Positions 27,084 to 37,200 of a stretch of 56,998 bases of DNA are shown here, piece after piece. Every line of letters starts with the position of its first letter. Positions within the stretch are counted from its first letter, which is position 1. The notes beneath the pieces are model-generated. The model did no database searches. It was not told the origin of the DNA and saw only the letters and a list, made by a program, of their open reading frames with translations. This DNA is from Alphaproteobacteria bacterium (GTDB lineage: Bacteria > Pseudomonadota > Alphaproteobacteria > Rhizobiales > Beijerinckiaceae). The DNA lies in the NCBI GenBank assembly GCA_016869435.1, contig VGEB01000007.1, forward strand, positions 1-56,998, given 5' to 3'. A program made the translations under genes and the position numbers.

Positions 27084-28482
27084 ATGCCATTAGATGGAAA
27101 AAGGAGCCGGAAACGCCATTGCGCGTCAGTCCGGCTGGGCGCTCATCTTCGCTATAGGCGTCGCGCGCCAAGGCAAAGGCCGCACCTTCTTCGCGCAGAA
27201 CAGTCGCATAATGAAATTCATGCCCGCGCAGCGAAAATCCAGCGGCGCCGAGCGGATGATCCGCCGCCAATCTGACGCGGCGATAGCCGAGATGAAGCTT
27301 GCGCTTGGCGAAGCTCGTTTCCAATTCGAGCAGGCCGGCCATTTCATGCGAGTCGCCAGCGGCGTCGATCAGCGCGCGGCCGAGAACCATATAGCCGCCG
27401 CACTCGCCGTGAACCCATCGCTCCTTAGCGAAACGCCGCAGTCCGTCCATGAAGCCTCGCGCCGCCGACAACCGGCCGGCGTGCAACTCTGGATAGCCGC
27501 CGGGCAGCCAGCAGAGATCGCAATCGTCGGGCGGCGCCTCGTCGGCCAGCGGCGAGAAGAAGAAGAGTTCCGCGCCCGCGTCGCGCCAGCTCTGCGCGAG
27601 ATGCGGATAGAAGAAGGAAAAGGCGTCGTCGCGCGCAACTGCGATGCGCTGGGTAGGGGGCGAAATGGCCCCCACCCCAGCTCTCCCCCGCTTCGCGGGA
27701 GAGGGAGCAAGACGGCGCGCTTCATCAGCGTCACGCGAATCCGGCGTGAGCGTCCCCTCTCCCGCCGTCAGGCGGGGGAGGGACAGGGAGGGGGCGCTGC
27801 GCGCCGCCTCGATCATCGCATCCACATCCAGATGCGCGTCGATGAAATCGGCCAGGGCGTCGAGACGCGCATCGAGTCCCTCAGTTTCGCCGGCCTGCAC
27901 CAAGCCGAGATGGCGCTCGGGGAGCGTAATCGACCCGTCGCGGGGCAGCGCGCCGAGCACCGGGATTCCCAGCGCCTCGATTGCCTCGCCGGCGAGTCTG
28001 CGGTGACGCTCGGAGCCGACGCGGTTCAACACGACGCCAACGACTTTCACGCGCGCGTCATGCGCGGCGAGTCCGCGGACGATCGCTGCCGCCGTTTGTC
28101 CTTGACCGGAGACGTCATGAACGAGAATGACCGGCCAGCCGAGCATCGCGGCGATGTCGGCGCTGGCCCCGACGCCGGCCGCGCCGCCCGGCGCGCCGTC
28201 GAAGAGCCCCATGGCGCCTTCGGCAATGACGATGTCCGCGCCCGCGCTCGCCCGCGCCGCGAGATTCGCGATCAATTCCGCATCCATCGCCCATGAATCG
28301 AGATTGACGCCGTCGCGGCCCGTCGCCGCCGCGTGAAAGGCGGGATCGATATAGTCGGGCCCGCATTTGACCGGCGCGACGCGCAGGCCGCGCCTCGTTA
28401 GAGCGCGCATCAGCCCGAGCGTCAGCGTCGTCTTGCCGGAAGAGGAGCGGGCTGCGCCGATCAGCAGTCCCGGCGCGCTCAC
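27082..28482 (-). CDS. cobB: Cobyrinate a,c-diamide synthase (with in-frame repeat insertion)
   Basis: CobB amidates carboxylates a and c of hydrogenobyrinic acid using glutamine and ATP. The 466-residue product has an N-terminal dethiobiotin-synthetase-like ATPase domain ([18 protein letters not shown] at 11-28; [16 protein letters not shown] at 81-96). The C-terminal class I glutaminase domain has nucleophile Cys in [11 protein letters not shown], and GHEFHYAT near the end. It starts with GTG overlapping the cobM stop as GTGA. Residues about 231-278 are Pro/Arg/Ser-rich and encoded by palindromic DNA (27649-27792). They lie between the two domains, where an insertion would be tolerated. cobB is the last gene of the operon. 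Confidence 0.95.
   Translation of the reverse strand: MSAPGLLIGAARSSSGKTTLTLGLMRALTRRGLRVAPVKCGPDYIDPAFHAAATGRDGVNLDSWAMDAELIANLAARASAGADIVIAEGAMGLFDGAPGGAAGVGASADIAAMLGWPVILVHDVSGQGQTAAAIVRGLAAHDARVKVVGVVLNRVGSERHRRLAGEAIEALGIPVLGALPRDGSITLPERHLGLVQAGETEGLDARLDALADFIDAHLDVDAMIEAARSAPSLSLPRLTAGEGTLTPDSRDADEARRLAPSPAKRGRAGVGAISPPTQRIAVARDDAFSFFYPHLAQSWRDAGAELFFFSPLADEAPPDDCDLCWLPGGYPELHAGRLSAARGFMDGLRRFAKERWVHGECGGYMVLGRALIDAAGDSHEMAGLLELETSFAKRKLHLGYRRVRLAADHPLGAAGFSLRGHEFHYATVLREEGAAFALARDAYSEDERPAGLTRNGVSGSFFHLMA
27649..27792. repeat. Palindromic element inserted in frame in cobB
   Basis: This stretch contains a CTCTCCC...GGGAGAG hairpin (27681-27703) and CCTCTCCCGCC-GTCA-GGCGGGGGAGG (about 27756-27781). 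CCCCCACCCC on one side and AGGGAGGGGG on the other mirror each other as outer arms. Its composition and stem-loop design are those of intergenic repeats, yet it is read through as about 48 residues. Confidence 0.75.
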
Positions 28483-29243
28483 CTTTCGCCTCTTGCGCGA
28501 AAGCGCCGGTCATAGGCCGAGTCATACAGCGCGCTTTCGCGAAAATCTTCGCTCGCCAGCGCCGGGCCGACGAGAATCAACGCGGTGCGCTCCATGGGCG
28601 TCTCGGCCGCGCGCGCTACTATGTCGGCGAGCGCGCCGCGAACGATGCGCTCGTCGGGCCATGAGGCGCGATAGACGAGGGCGACGGGGCAGTCGCCGCC
28701 GTAAAACGGCGTCAGTTCTTCCACCACCTGCGCCAGCACATGAATCGAGAGATGGACGGCGAGCGTCGCGCCCGATTGCGCGAATGTCGCGAGCTTTTCT
28801 CTGTCGGGCATTGACGAAGCGCGGCCCGACGTGCGCGTGAGCACCAACGATTGCGCGACTTCCGGCAAAGTGAGTTCGCGTTTCAACGCCGCGCTCGCCG
28901 CCGCGAAGGCGGGTACGCCCGGCGTCATCGTATAGGGGATGTCGAGCGCGTCGAGTCGGCGCATTTGTTCGCCGACCGCGCTCCAGATCGAGAGATCGCC
29001 GGAATGCAGCCGCGCCACGTCGAGGCCGGCGTCATGCGCCTTTTTCATCTCAGCGACGATGTCGTCGAGCGACAGCGGCGCCGTATCGACGATGCGTGCG
29101 TTGGGCGGACAATGCGCCAGCACGCCTGCCGGCACGAGCGAGCCGGCGTAGAGGCACACCGGACAGCGCGCAATGAGATCGCGTCCGCGCAAGGTCAGGA
29201 GATCGGCGGCGCCGGGACCGGCGCCGATGAAATGCACGGTCAT
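28479..29243 (-). CDS. cobM: Precorrin-4 C11-methyltransferase
   Basis: CobM transfers a methyl group from S-adenosylmethionine to C-11 of precorrin-4 in the oxygen-dependent cobalamin pathway. The 254-residue product starts at ATG 29243 ([20 protein letters not shown]), the family N-terminus. A longer frame upstream overlaps cobE and is rejected. Uroporphyrinogen-methyltransferase-fold motifs are visible: [24 protein letters not shown] and [14 protein letters not shown]. The ATG overlaps the cobE stop as ATGA, and the stop overlaps the cobB start. Confidence 0.96.
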   Translation of the reverse strand: MTVHFIGAGPGAADLLTLRGRDLIARCPVCLYAGSLVPAGVLAHCPPNARIVDTAPLSLDDIVAEMKKAHDAGLDVARLHSGDLSIWSAVGEQMRRLDALDIPYTMTPGVPAFAAASAALKRELTLPEVAQSLVLTRTSGRASSMPDREKLATFAQSGATLAVHLSIHVLAQVVEELTPFYGGDCPVALVYRASWPDERIVRGALADIVARAAETPMERTALILVGPALASEDFRESALYDSAYDRRFRARGER

Positions 29244-29638
29244 GGACTTTCCTCTGCGCCGCGTTTCGCCAGCGCGCAAGCGACAACCGGCGTCGTGACG
29301 CGCGGCGCAACAAGGCGGCTGCCCGCGCCGGCGCCGACCAGCGCGGCGGCTTCGGCGACGCTGCCGACGCCAAACAGCGCCTGCACGCGCGGCGAATGCG
29401 TCGCCGCCGGCCCCTTGCGGGCGCGCAGTTCGGCGAGCGGGAGAAAGACCAGTTCGACGCCGAGGTCGCGCGCCGCCTCGTGCAGGCCGGCTTCCTGGGC
29501 CTTGCTTTCGAGCGCGCAGAGCCTCGCGTCGCGCAGATCGACATTGTGCGTTTGCGCGACGCGGCGCACGAGTTCGACGATTTCATTCGCCGCGACGCCG
29601 CGTCTCGCGCCGACGCCGAAAGCATAAAGCGCGTTCAT
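29240..29638 (-). CDS. cobE: Cobalamin biosynthesis protein CobE
   Basis: A 132-residue protein of the CbiG C-terminal domain family (CobE). It starts [20 protein letters not shown], with [18 protein letters not shown] in the middle and [20 protein letters not shown] near the end, all typical. In aerobic pathways CobE is required for corrin synthesis, but its exact role is poorly defined. The start at 29638 overlaps the cobL stop (ATGA) and the stop overlaps cobM (ATGA). Confidence 0.93.
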   Translation of the reverse strand: MNALYAFGVGARRGVAANEIVELVRRVAQTHNVDLRDARLCALESKAQEAGLHEAARDLGVELVFLPLAELRARKGPAATHSPRVQALFGVGSVAEAAALVGAGAGSRLVAPRVTTPVVACALAKRGAEESP

Positions 29639-30837
29639 CTCTTCACCGCCCGCCATTGCATTACCGCCATCGCCGGCTCGAACGCCTGGAAGCGGCCGAT
29701 CGGGCGCGCATGCGCGAACTGCAGATGCAAGAGTTCGCCGCCCTTGTCGCGATAAGCGTCGGCGAGCAGAGATTGAGTCTCGATCGTCACGGCGTTGACG
29801 ACGATGCGTCCACAGCAGGGCAGGGCGCGCCACGCCGCTTTGAGCGTCGCCGCATCGGCGCCGCCGCCGATAAAGATCGCCTGCGGCGTCTCGAGTTCAA
29901 CAAGCGCTTGCGGCGCTTCGCCATTGACGACGCTGAGATCCGGAACGCCGAGCGCGAGCGCGTTACGAGCGATGCGGGCCGCGCGCGCTTCGTCGCGCTC
30001 AATGCCGATGGCGCGGTTCGACGGATCGCTCAGCATCCATTCGATGGCGATGGAGCCGGCGCCGGCGCCGACGTCCCACAGCAATTCGCCTTTGCGCGGC
30101 GCAAGCGCCGAGAGCGTTACGGCGCGGATATCACGCTTGGTGAGTTGCCCGTCGTGCTCGAACCATTCGTCGGGCAGGCCCGGCGCAAGCGGAATGACCG
30201 GCGCGTCGTCGTCGGCCTGGACTTCGACGGCGACCGTGTTGAGCGGCGCAATGCCGTCGAGCGCAAACGCGTTGGCGCGCGTATCGCGGATGCGCTCCCG
30301 CGGTCCGCCGAGCCGTTCCAGCACATAAAGGCGTGATGCGCCCATGCCGCGACCGGCGAGATGGCGCGCGAGGCGCGCCGGCGTCGTTTCGTCCCAGGAG
30401 AGCGCGATGATCCGCGCGCGCGGCTGCAGATGCGGCGTCACGCGCTCGAAGGCGCGGCCATGCAGCGACAGCAGCGCGCAGCCCTGCTGGCTCCAGTTGA
30501 GCCGCGCCGCCGCCAGCGAAAAAGCAGAAGGCGCCGGAATGCAGAAAATCTCATCGTGTGCGACATGGCGCGCGATGAGATCGCCGACGCCATAGAAGAA
30601 GGGATCGCCCGAGGCGAGCACGACCGTCGGCCTGCCGCGCTGCGCAAGAATACGCGGCAAGGCGTCGGTCAGCGGCGACGGCCATTGCAGGCGCTCGGCG
30701 GGCGCATCGATCATGGCGAGATGGCGCGCGCCGCCGACAATCAGCGAGGCTTGCGCGACGAGCGCGCGCGCCGCCGGGGATAGCGCGTCGGCGCCGTCTT
30801 CGCCAAGACCGATCAGCGACAGCCACGGCGCGCTCAT
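29635..30837 (-). CDS. cobL: Precorrin-6Y C5,15-methyltransferase (decarboxylating)
   Basis: CobL methylates C-5 and C-15 of precorrin-6Y and decarboxylates the C-12 acetate. The 400-residue fusion has an N-terminal CbiE-like methyltransferase domain (LIGLGEDGADAL, then VVLASGDPFFYGVGD). The C-terminal domain is CbiT-like Rossmann (LLWDVGAGAGSIAIEWM, then AIFIGGG). The start at 30837 overlaps the cobJ stop, which rules out a start nine codons earlier. Its substrate precorrin-6Y is made by CobK, which is not encoded in this operon. Confidence 0.96.
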   Translation of the reverse strand: MSAPWLSLIGLGEDGADALSPAARALVAQASLIVGGARHLAMIDAPAERLQWPSPLTDALPRILAQRGRPTVVLASGDPFFYGVGDLIARHVAHDEIFCIPAPSAFSLAAARLNWSQQGCALLSLHGRAFERVTPHLQPRARIIALSWDETTPARLARHLAGRGMGASRLYVLERLGGPRERIRDTRANAFALDGIAPLNTVAVEVQADDDAPVIPLAPGLPDEWFEHDGQLTKRDIRAVTLSALAPRKGELLWDVGAGAGSIAIEWMLSDPSNRAIGIERDEARAARIARNALALGVPDLSVVNGEAPQALVELETPQAIFIGGGADAATLKAAWRALPCCGRIVVNAVTIETQSLLADAYRDKGGELLHLQFAHARPIGRFQAFEPAMAVMQWRAVKR

Positions 30838-31586
30838 GTCGCCTTCCGCGACGTATAGACCCAATCGCGCGCGCGCACGCGGGCAATGCGGCGCGTGCCG
30901 CTGGCGCCGATCACCACGAGCGTCGACATGTCGACCTTGTCGCCCTCGGCTTCGTCGAGGCGCGTCAGTATGATTTCTTCATTTTCGCGGCCGACGGATT
31001 TCGCGAGGCCCACGAAAGTCTCGCCGGGAAGATGGCGACGCAGCAGCGTGAAGGCGTCATTGATGCGCGTCGGCCGCGCCCGCGACGCCGGATTGTATAG
31101 CGCGATGACGAAATCGCCCTGCGCCGCATGTTCCAGCCGCTTGGCGATGACGTCCCAAGGCTTGAGATTGTCGGAAAGGGAAATCGCGCAAAAGTCATGG
31201 CCGAGCGGCGCGCCGAGCCGCGCCGCCGCCGCCTGCATCGCCGAGACGCCGGGAACCACGCGAATGTCGAGGTCGCGCCAGTCGCGCGGACCGCCATCGA
31301 CCGCTTCGAACACCGCCGCGGCCATGGCGAAGACGCCGGGATCGCCGCCGGAGACGACGGCGACGCGGCGGCCCTGCGCGGCGCGCGTCAGCGCCTTCTG
31401 CGCGCGGTCGACTTCGACGCGATTGTCGCTTGCAAGCCGCATTTGCCCCGCGCGCTCGGGAACGCGCGCGACGTAAGGCGCATAGCCGATAATATCCTGC
31501 GCGTCGCCCAGCGCCTCTTGCGCCTCATGCGTCAGCCATCGCGCGTCGGCCGGACCGAGGCCGACGATGTAGAGCGCGCCGCTCAA
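30834..31586 (-). CDS. cobJ: Precorrin-3B C17-methyltransferase
   Basis: CobJ methylates C-17 and drives ring contraction of precorrin-3B. The 250-residue product has YIVGLGPADARWLT at the N-terminus, VAVVSGGDPGVFAMAAAV and VVPGVSAMQAAAARLGAPLG, all family motifs, and ends in the typical VIGASGTRRI...W(V)YTSR tail. The start is a rare TTG (31584-31586) within TTGA overlapping the cobI stop. It is well supported by alignment to the family N-terminus. A weak start here would lower CobJ translation relative to its neighbours unless coupling compensates. Confidence 0.95.
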   Translation of the reverse strand: MSGALYIVGLGPADARWLTHEAQEALGDAQDIIGYAPYVARVPERAGQMRLASDNRVEVDRAQKALTRAAQGRRVAVVSGGDPGVFAMAAAVFEAVDGGPRDWRDLDIRVVPGVSAMQAAAARLGAPLGHDFCAISLSDNLKPWDVIAKRLEHAAQGDFVIALYNPASRARPTRINDAFTLLRRHLPGETFVGLAKSVGRENEEIILTRLDEAEGDKVDMSTLVVIGASGTRRIARVRARDWVYTSRKAT

Positions 31587-32347
31587 GGACGCCGGCCTCG
31601 CCCCGGCACCAGCGCCATCGAGAAATAGGGCGCGTCGTCGTCGCGCTTGTCGGCGAAGCGCATGATCTTCTCCCCCGGCATCGCGCCGCGTTCGACATAG
31701 ATCGCGCGATCGATGACGCCGGCGCGAGTCATCGCGCGGCGCAGCTTGGCGAAATTGCCGCCGAGCTTCATCACCACGGCGGCGTCAGTCTCCGTGAGCC
31801 GCGACGCGAGCCTGTCTTCGTCGAGCGTTGCCGGCAGAACCGTGAGAATGTCGTCGCCCCAGGCCATCGGCTGGCGCGCCGCGGCGAAGCAGCCCGACAT
31901 GCCGGAAACGCCGGCGCAAATCTCGATGCGAAAGCGCGAGTCAAGCCGGGCGAACATATGCATGAAGGAGCCGTAAAGCAGCGGATCGCCTTCGCAGAGC
32001 AGCGTCACGTCGCGGCCGGCTTCGAGCACTGTGCGAATGCGCATGACGCAGTCTTCGTAGAATCGCTGAAGCGAGTCGACATATTCGGGATGATCGAAAG
32101 GAATCTCGGTCGTCACCGGATAGTGCAGCGCAATTTCTTCGCAGTCCGACGCCAGATAAGGCGCGGCGATTGCGCGCGCATGACTCTCACGCCCGCGTTT
32201 GGCGAAAAAGGCGACGACCTTCGCCGCGCCGATGAGTCGCGCGGCCTTGACGGTGACAAGCTCCGGATCGCCGGGACCGAGGCCGACGCCGATCAGCGCG
32301 CCGAGCGCGGCGACGCCTTCACGCGATGTCGAGGCAAGCGCGTTCAT
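31583..32347 (-). CDS. cobI: Precorrin-2 C20-methyltransferase
   Basis: CobI adds the C-20 methyl group to precorrin-2. The 254-residue product includes IGVGLGPGDPELVTVKAARL, VTLLCEGDPLLYGSFMHMF and GVSGMSGCFAAARQPM, all diagnostic of CobI/CbiL. I chose the ATG at 32347 because it overlaps the cobH stop as ATGA and precedes the conserved domain by about 25 residues. A longer open frame upstream runs through cobH in another frame and is not coding. Confidence 0.96.
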   Translation of the reverse strand: MNALASTSREGVAALGALIGVGLGPGDPELVTVKAARLIGAAKVVAFFAKRGRESHARAIAAPYLASDCEEIALHYPVTTEIPFDHPEYVDSLQRFYEDCVMRIRTVLEAGRDVTLLCEGDPLLYGSFMHMFARLDSRFRIEICAGVSGMSGCFAAARQPMAWGDDILTVLPATLDEDRLASRLTETDAAVVMKLGGNFAKLRRAMTRAGVIDRAIYVERGAMPGEKIMRFADKRDDDAPYFSMALVPGRGRRP

Positions 32348-32976
32348 TCCTTTTCGCTCGCCAGCGCATTGATCGCGGCGGCGGCCATGGCGCTGCCGCC
32401 CTTTCGCCCCTTGACGATCACGAAGGGAATTCTGCCGTCTTGGCGCAACGCCTCCTTCGACTCCGCCGCGCCAACGAAGCCGACCGGCATGCCGATGATC
32501 GCGGCCGGCGGCGGCGCGCCTTCGTCGATGATCTCCAGCAGGCGGAAGAGCGCCGTCGGCGCGTTGCCGATCACGACCACCGCGCCGTCGAGACGGTTGC
32601 GCCACAGCTCCAGCGCCGCGGCGCTGCGCGTATTGCCGATCTCGGCGGCGAGCGCCGGGACGCTTGGTTCAAGCAGCGTGCAGACGATCTGATTTTCCGC
32701 AGGCAGACGCGAGCGCGTGACGCCATGCGCGACCATATTGGAGTCGCATAAGATCGGCGCGCCTCTCTGCAACGCATCGCGCGCTGCGGAGACGAAATTG
32801 GGCGAGAACTCGATGTCGTCGGCGAGTTCCGTCATGCCGCAGGCATGGATCATGCGCACGGCGATCCTTTCCTGCTCCGGCGTGAATCGCGAGAGATTCG
32901 ACTCGGCGCGAATGGTCGCAAAGGAGCGCGCGTAAATCGCGCCGCCGTCGCGGATATAGTCGAAGCGGACGGTCAT
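32344..32976 (-). CDS. cobH: Precorrin-8X methylmutase
   Basis: CobH moves the C-11 methyl to C-12, giving hydrogenobyrinic acid. The 210-residue product contains the catalytic His in RMIHACGM (about residue 44), DSNMVAHGVTRSRL and IGNAPTALFRLLEII, then GMPVGFVGAAESKEAL. Length is standard. Start and stop both overlap neighbours by four bases (cobG and cobI). Confidence 0.97.
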   Translation of the reverse strand: MTVRFDYIRDGGAIYARSFATIRAESNLSRFTPEQERIAVRMIHACGMTELADDIEFSPNFVSAARDALQRGAPILCDSNMVAHGVTRSRLPAENQIVCTLLEPSVPALAAEIGNTRSAAALELWRNRLDGAVVVIGNAPTALFRLLEIIDEGAPPPAAIIGMPVGFVGAAESKEALRQDGRIPFVIVKGRKGGSAMAAAAINALASEKE

Positions 32977-34277
32977 TGCCCCCTTCCGGCGCGAGCGGAA
33001 AGTTCGCGCATGACGGCCTCGAAGGTCAGCGATCTCAAATGCGGCGCCGCGTCAGTCCCGGCGTTCTCGATAAGATCAAACCCCTCGGCGCAGGCAAGCA
33101 GCGTGATTGGCGACGCGCTCTGCCGCGCGCAGCCTTTGGCGCAGCCCGAAAGATGCAGTCCGACGCCGTCAGCGCCGACGATCTTTTGCGCCAGCGGCGC
33201 CAATTCCAAAACATGGGCGCGCGTCTCTGCGAGCGCCTGCGGACATTCCGGCGCCCCGGGACAGGCGATGACCGCAAGGCGTTGGTCGTCAGACGACGTG
33301 ATGAGATCATGTTTTCGCGCGCAGGCGACGATGCGTTGTGCGGCGTCTTCATCCTGCGTCACGAGCAGCAAGGCGCGCCACGGCGTAAGCCGCAACTCGC
33401 CGGTTCCTTCGTTTCGCGCATATTCTGCGACAACGGCGAATTCGTCCGCTCGCCAGCGGCCGAAAGGCGCGCCGACGCCGGCGTAAAAGACGGCGCCGCG
33501 ACGTTGAGCGCCAAAAATATGCGCCCATCGCACAGGCGCGCGCGTTTCCTCGTAGACGCGCATCGCGAGTCCGGCCGTGCGCGGCAGCGCTTCAGCGCCG
33601 AGCGCCTCGACAAGCGTGTCGACCCGCCGGAAGCTATTTGCATGACGGTCTCTGAGCTCAACGAAGGCGCGCGCCAAACGTAGCGCCGCGTCGAGCGAAT
33701 CGTTCGCAGCGACCAGCGCCGCGCGATCGGGAACGCCGGCGATGCGGATCGCGATCTCTTCGGTCGAGGCCGCTTCTATGCAGATGTCGGCCTCGACATC
33801 GGTAAGCGACAGTGCGCCGCCATCATCGATTAGAAACAGAAATTTTGGCGGCAGCGCGCGCAGTGTCGCATCGCGCTGCAATTCTGCTGCAAGCCGCGTG
33901 GCCATCATATTCGCGTCGAAAGCGCTTCGAGCAAGGCCCGCGAGCGGCGACGCAATGATGTTCGTGACACGCTCGGCGTCGGCGTTTGGCGCGAGCATGC
34001 CGATCGCTTCGAGCCGACGCAGAGCTTCCGCGATCGTCGCTTCGCTGATCCCGCGCAGCTGCAATTGCGCGCGCTGCGAGAGATCAATCAACCCATTGCC
34101 GCAGTCTACGGCGATCCTCGCGATCTCTCGCGCCTGGTCCGCGGTCAGGCGCGAGCCGATCGCCTTGGCGCGGATCAGCAGACCATCGCCGCTCGGCATC
34201 GGCGCGAAGGCTCCCGGACACCAGCCCTTGATTTCAGGCCCCGGCTGCAAAGCGCCGTCCCTCCTGGCGTTCGACAT
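32973..34277 (-). CDS. cobG: Precorrin-3B synthase (oxygen-dependent)
   Basis: CobG hydroxylates precorrin-3A at C-20 using O2, the step that defines the aerobic pathway. The 434-residue sulfite/nitrite-reductase-fold protein begins with KGWCPGAFAPMPSGDGLLIR. It has Fe-S cluster cysteines in ACPGAPECPQAL and LSGCAKGCA, and the siroheme-type NSFRRVDTLVEALG-like half domain. The ATG at 34277 gives a 44-base overlap with the 3' end of cobN. The next ATG would cut into the conserved CPG motif, so the overlap is probably real. Confidence 0.95.
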   Translation of the reverse strand: MSNARRDGALQPGPEIKGWCPGAFAPMPSGDGLLIRAKAIGSRLTADQAREIARIAVDCGNGLIDLSQRAQLQLRGISEATIAEALRRLEAIGMLAPNADAERVTNIIASPLAGLARSAFDANMMATRLAAELQRDATLRALPPKFLFLIDDGGALSLTDVEADICIEAASTEEIAIRIAGVPDRAALVAANDSLDAALRLARAFVELRDRHANSFRRVDTLVEALGAEALPRTAGLAMRVYEETRAPVRWAHIFGAQRRGAVFYAGVGAPFGRWRADEFAVVAEYARNEGTGELRLTPWRALLLVTQDEDAAQRIVACARKHDLITSSDDQRLAVIACPGAPECPQALAETRAHVLELAPLAQKIVGADGVGLHLSGCAKGCARQSASPITLLACAEGFDLIENAGTDAAPHLRSLTFEAVMRELSARAGRGQ

Positions 34278-37200
34278 CGCTTAACGCGTCGCGCACGCTG
34301 TTGCGTTGCGTATTCCATAAGCCGCGCGCGAGCGCTTCACTGAAAACACGCGCGATCGCCTCCAGCGCGCGCGGATTTTCTGCGGCAAGAAAATCTCGTG
34401 TCGCATCATCGCCTAAGGTAGCGTCAAAAGCGAGATCGAATTGCGCGTCGCTAATGAGGCCGCTTGTCGCGGCGAATGCATAGAGATTGTCGATCGTCTC
34501 GGCGATCTCGCCCGCGCCGCGGTGGCCTTGACGCATCTGGCCTTGCAGCCATCGCGGATTTGCGAGGCGCATGCGCAGAACCCGCGCGATCTCGTCCTTA
34601 AGCGCCCGCATTCGCAGTCGCTCAGGCCGAGTAGAATCGAGATGCAACAAATCGGCGTCGCCGCCGAGCATGGCGTTGGCGGCGGCGAAGCCGCCTTCAT
34701 AATCGGCGAAGGCGGGTCCGATCAGCACGTCGACCTCGGCCATGTCTTGAACATGGACATGCGCATCGGCGGCGGCGACGCGGGCGCCGAACGCGGCGAC
34801 GGCTTCCGTGCTTTCGCCGGCGCGATCATAAGCGTGACCGGCGGCCGCAAGATAGGCGCGGCCCAGATCGTCGTGGTTCGACCAGTCGCCGCGATGCGCT
34901 CGCTCGCTCACGCCCAGTCCGTAGGTTCCGTCAGCGGCGCCGAAGACGCGGCGCAGGTCGTCGGCCCCCTTCAGCGGATTGAATGCGGCGTCCTCATCCA
35001 GCGCGGCGACAGCGCGCACCGCGTCATCGAACAGCGCGATGAGGTTGGCGAACATGTCGCGAAACAGGCCCGAGACCTGCAGCGTCACGTCGACGCGCGG
35101 AAAATCGAGCCGCGCCTGCGGCAGGATTTCGAAGCCGACGACGCGCGCGCTGGCCGCGTCCCAGTGTGGCGCGACGCCGAGGAGCGCGAGCGCCTGCGCG
35201 AAATCCTCGCCGCCAGTGCGGATCGTCGCGCTGCCCCAGAGGTCCAGCATGATATGGCGCGGGAATTCGCCATGCTGCTGCGCGTGGCGCGTCATCACTT
35301 CCGCGGCGGCGCGACGGCCGATATCGTAAGCCGTCTGCGTCGGCGCATGGCGAGGATCGATGCAATAAAGATTGCGCCCCGTCGGCAGAACGTCGGCGCG
35401 CCCGCGCGACGGCGCGCCGGCCGGGCCAGGCTCGACAAAGCGGCCCGCAAGCGCGGCGATCAGCGCCTCGCGTTCAGCGCGCGCGCAGGCGTCGCGGGCC
35501 GGATCGCGATCCGCGCGTCCGAAGACGTGCAGCCCGTCGCCGATGCGCATCTCTTTGAGGTCGCACATCCAGGCGTCGAGTCGCGTCAAGGTCTCCGCGG
35601 CGTCCATATCGCGCGATACGCCGCATTCGGCGGCAAGTCCGCTGCGTTCGGCTTCGTCGATGATGGCGCCGGCGATGAGTTGCGCGCGCCGAGCGTCGAG
35701 CGCGCTCGCGGTCGCGTATTCGTCGAGCAGCGTTTCGATCTTTGCAGCCGCATCGAACAGTTCGGCGTCGACGAGGGGCGGCGTCAGATGGCCGATCGTC
35801 ACGGCGCATGTGCGGCGCTTCGCCTGCGCGGCTTCGCCTGGATCGTTGACGATGAACGGATAGATCAGCGGCGTCGGTCCGAGCACGGCTTCCGGCGCGC
35901 AGATTTCAGACAGCATCGCCGACTTGCCGGGCAGCCATTCGAGCGTGCCATGCGCGCCGAGATGAATGAGCGCGTCGATCCTTCGCACATGCCGCAGCCA
36001 GAGATAGAAGGCGACATAGGCGTGGCGCGGCGGGCGCTGAAAGTCGTGATAAGTCTCGTAACGCTCGGCGCGCGCGCCGCGGTCGGGCTGCAGCGCGACG
36101 ACAAGCTTGCCGGCTTCAAGGCAGGAGAAGCGGAAGGTTCCGTCGATGACGGCTGGGTCATCCTGCGGCGCGCCCCAGGCGTCGTTAACGCTCGCAACAA
36201 ATTCGGCGGGGAGCGCGGCGAGCCAGGCGCGGTAATCAGCGATCGAAACGTCGAACGTTTGTATCGAATCTTCGAGAGCGCGTAATACCCTCCCCTTGAG
36301 GGGGAGGGTCGAACCGCGAAGCGGTTCGGGGTGGGGTGCGGCCCAGAGACTTGGAAGTTCACCCCCTCCTGCGTCGCTTGGCGACGCGACCTCCCCCCTC
36401 GAGGGGGAGGTGGGCGCCGCGCCAACATCATACTCCGCCTCTTGCAGCGCCTCGACGATCTCATGCACGCTCGCTTCCGCGTCGAGGCCGATGGCGTAGC
36501 CGCCGCGGCCGCGACGGGCCGGATAGTCGGAGAGAATGAGCGCGAGGCTCTTGTCCTGATTGGGCTTGCGCCGCAGTCGCGCCCAGTTCAATGCGAGATC
36601 GGCGACGAAGCCGATGCGCGATTGTTCCGGCGCATGGCGCGTTTCATTGAACTCAGCCGCAAGACGCAGCGGCGCTTCCTCCTTGAAGGAAATCGCGCGG
36701 GTGAAAATGCGTCCGTCGACTTCCGGCAGAACGACATTCATCGCGAGATCGGCGCCATTCGCCCCGCGCAGAGAAGCCGCCCAGGCTTGGCGCGACGAGG
36801 TCGCGAGAGCGACCTGCAGCACCGGCGCGTCGGCGAGATCGAGAACGCTTCCCGCATCGCGACGCGCAGAAAAGGCCGTGGCGTTGAGGATCACGTCGGG
36901 CGCGAAATTTTCGAGCGCATGCGACACGAAGGCTTCGCTCTCGGCTTCCTTCAGGCTCGCGACATAAATCGCCTCGACGGCGAATCCGCGCTCGGCCAGC
37001 GCATCGGCGAGCGCGACGATCGGCGCCACGTCGTCGGCGAGGAACATGGCGCGATAAAAGACGATGGTCGCGCGTAACGCCCCGCCGTTACGGCGGGCGA
37101 CTTCAAAGCGTCCAGCGCTGGCGACGGGCGCGCTCTCGCTCCACTGCGCCGGATGGCCGGCGAGCGTCGCTGCATAGCCAAGGAACGAAAGCAGATTGTC

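Noticed and set aside
34441-36285. A 614-codon forward frame opposite cobN, and similar frames opposite cobB (27094-28296)
   Set aside because: Antisense shadows of well-supported cobalamin genes; no ribosome-binding sites or recognisable domains.
36286-36411. CRISPR-like array suggested by repeated hairpins in cobN
   Set aside because: The hairpins differ in sequence and spacing and lie in a continuous reading frame; there are no regular repeats with unique spacers.
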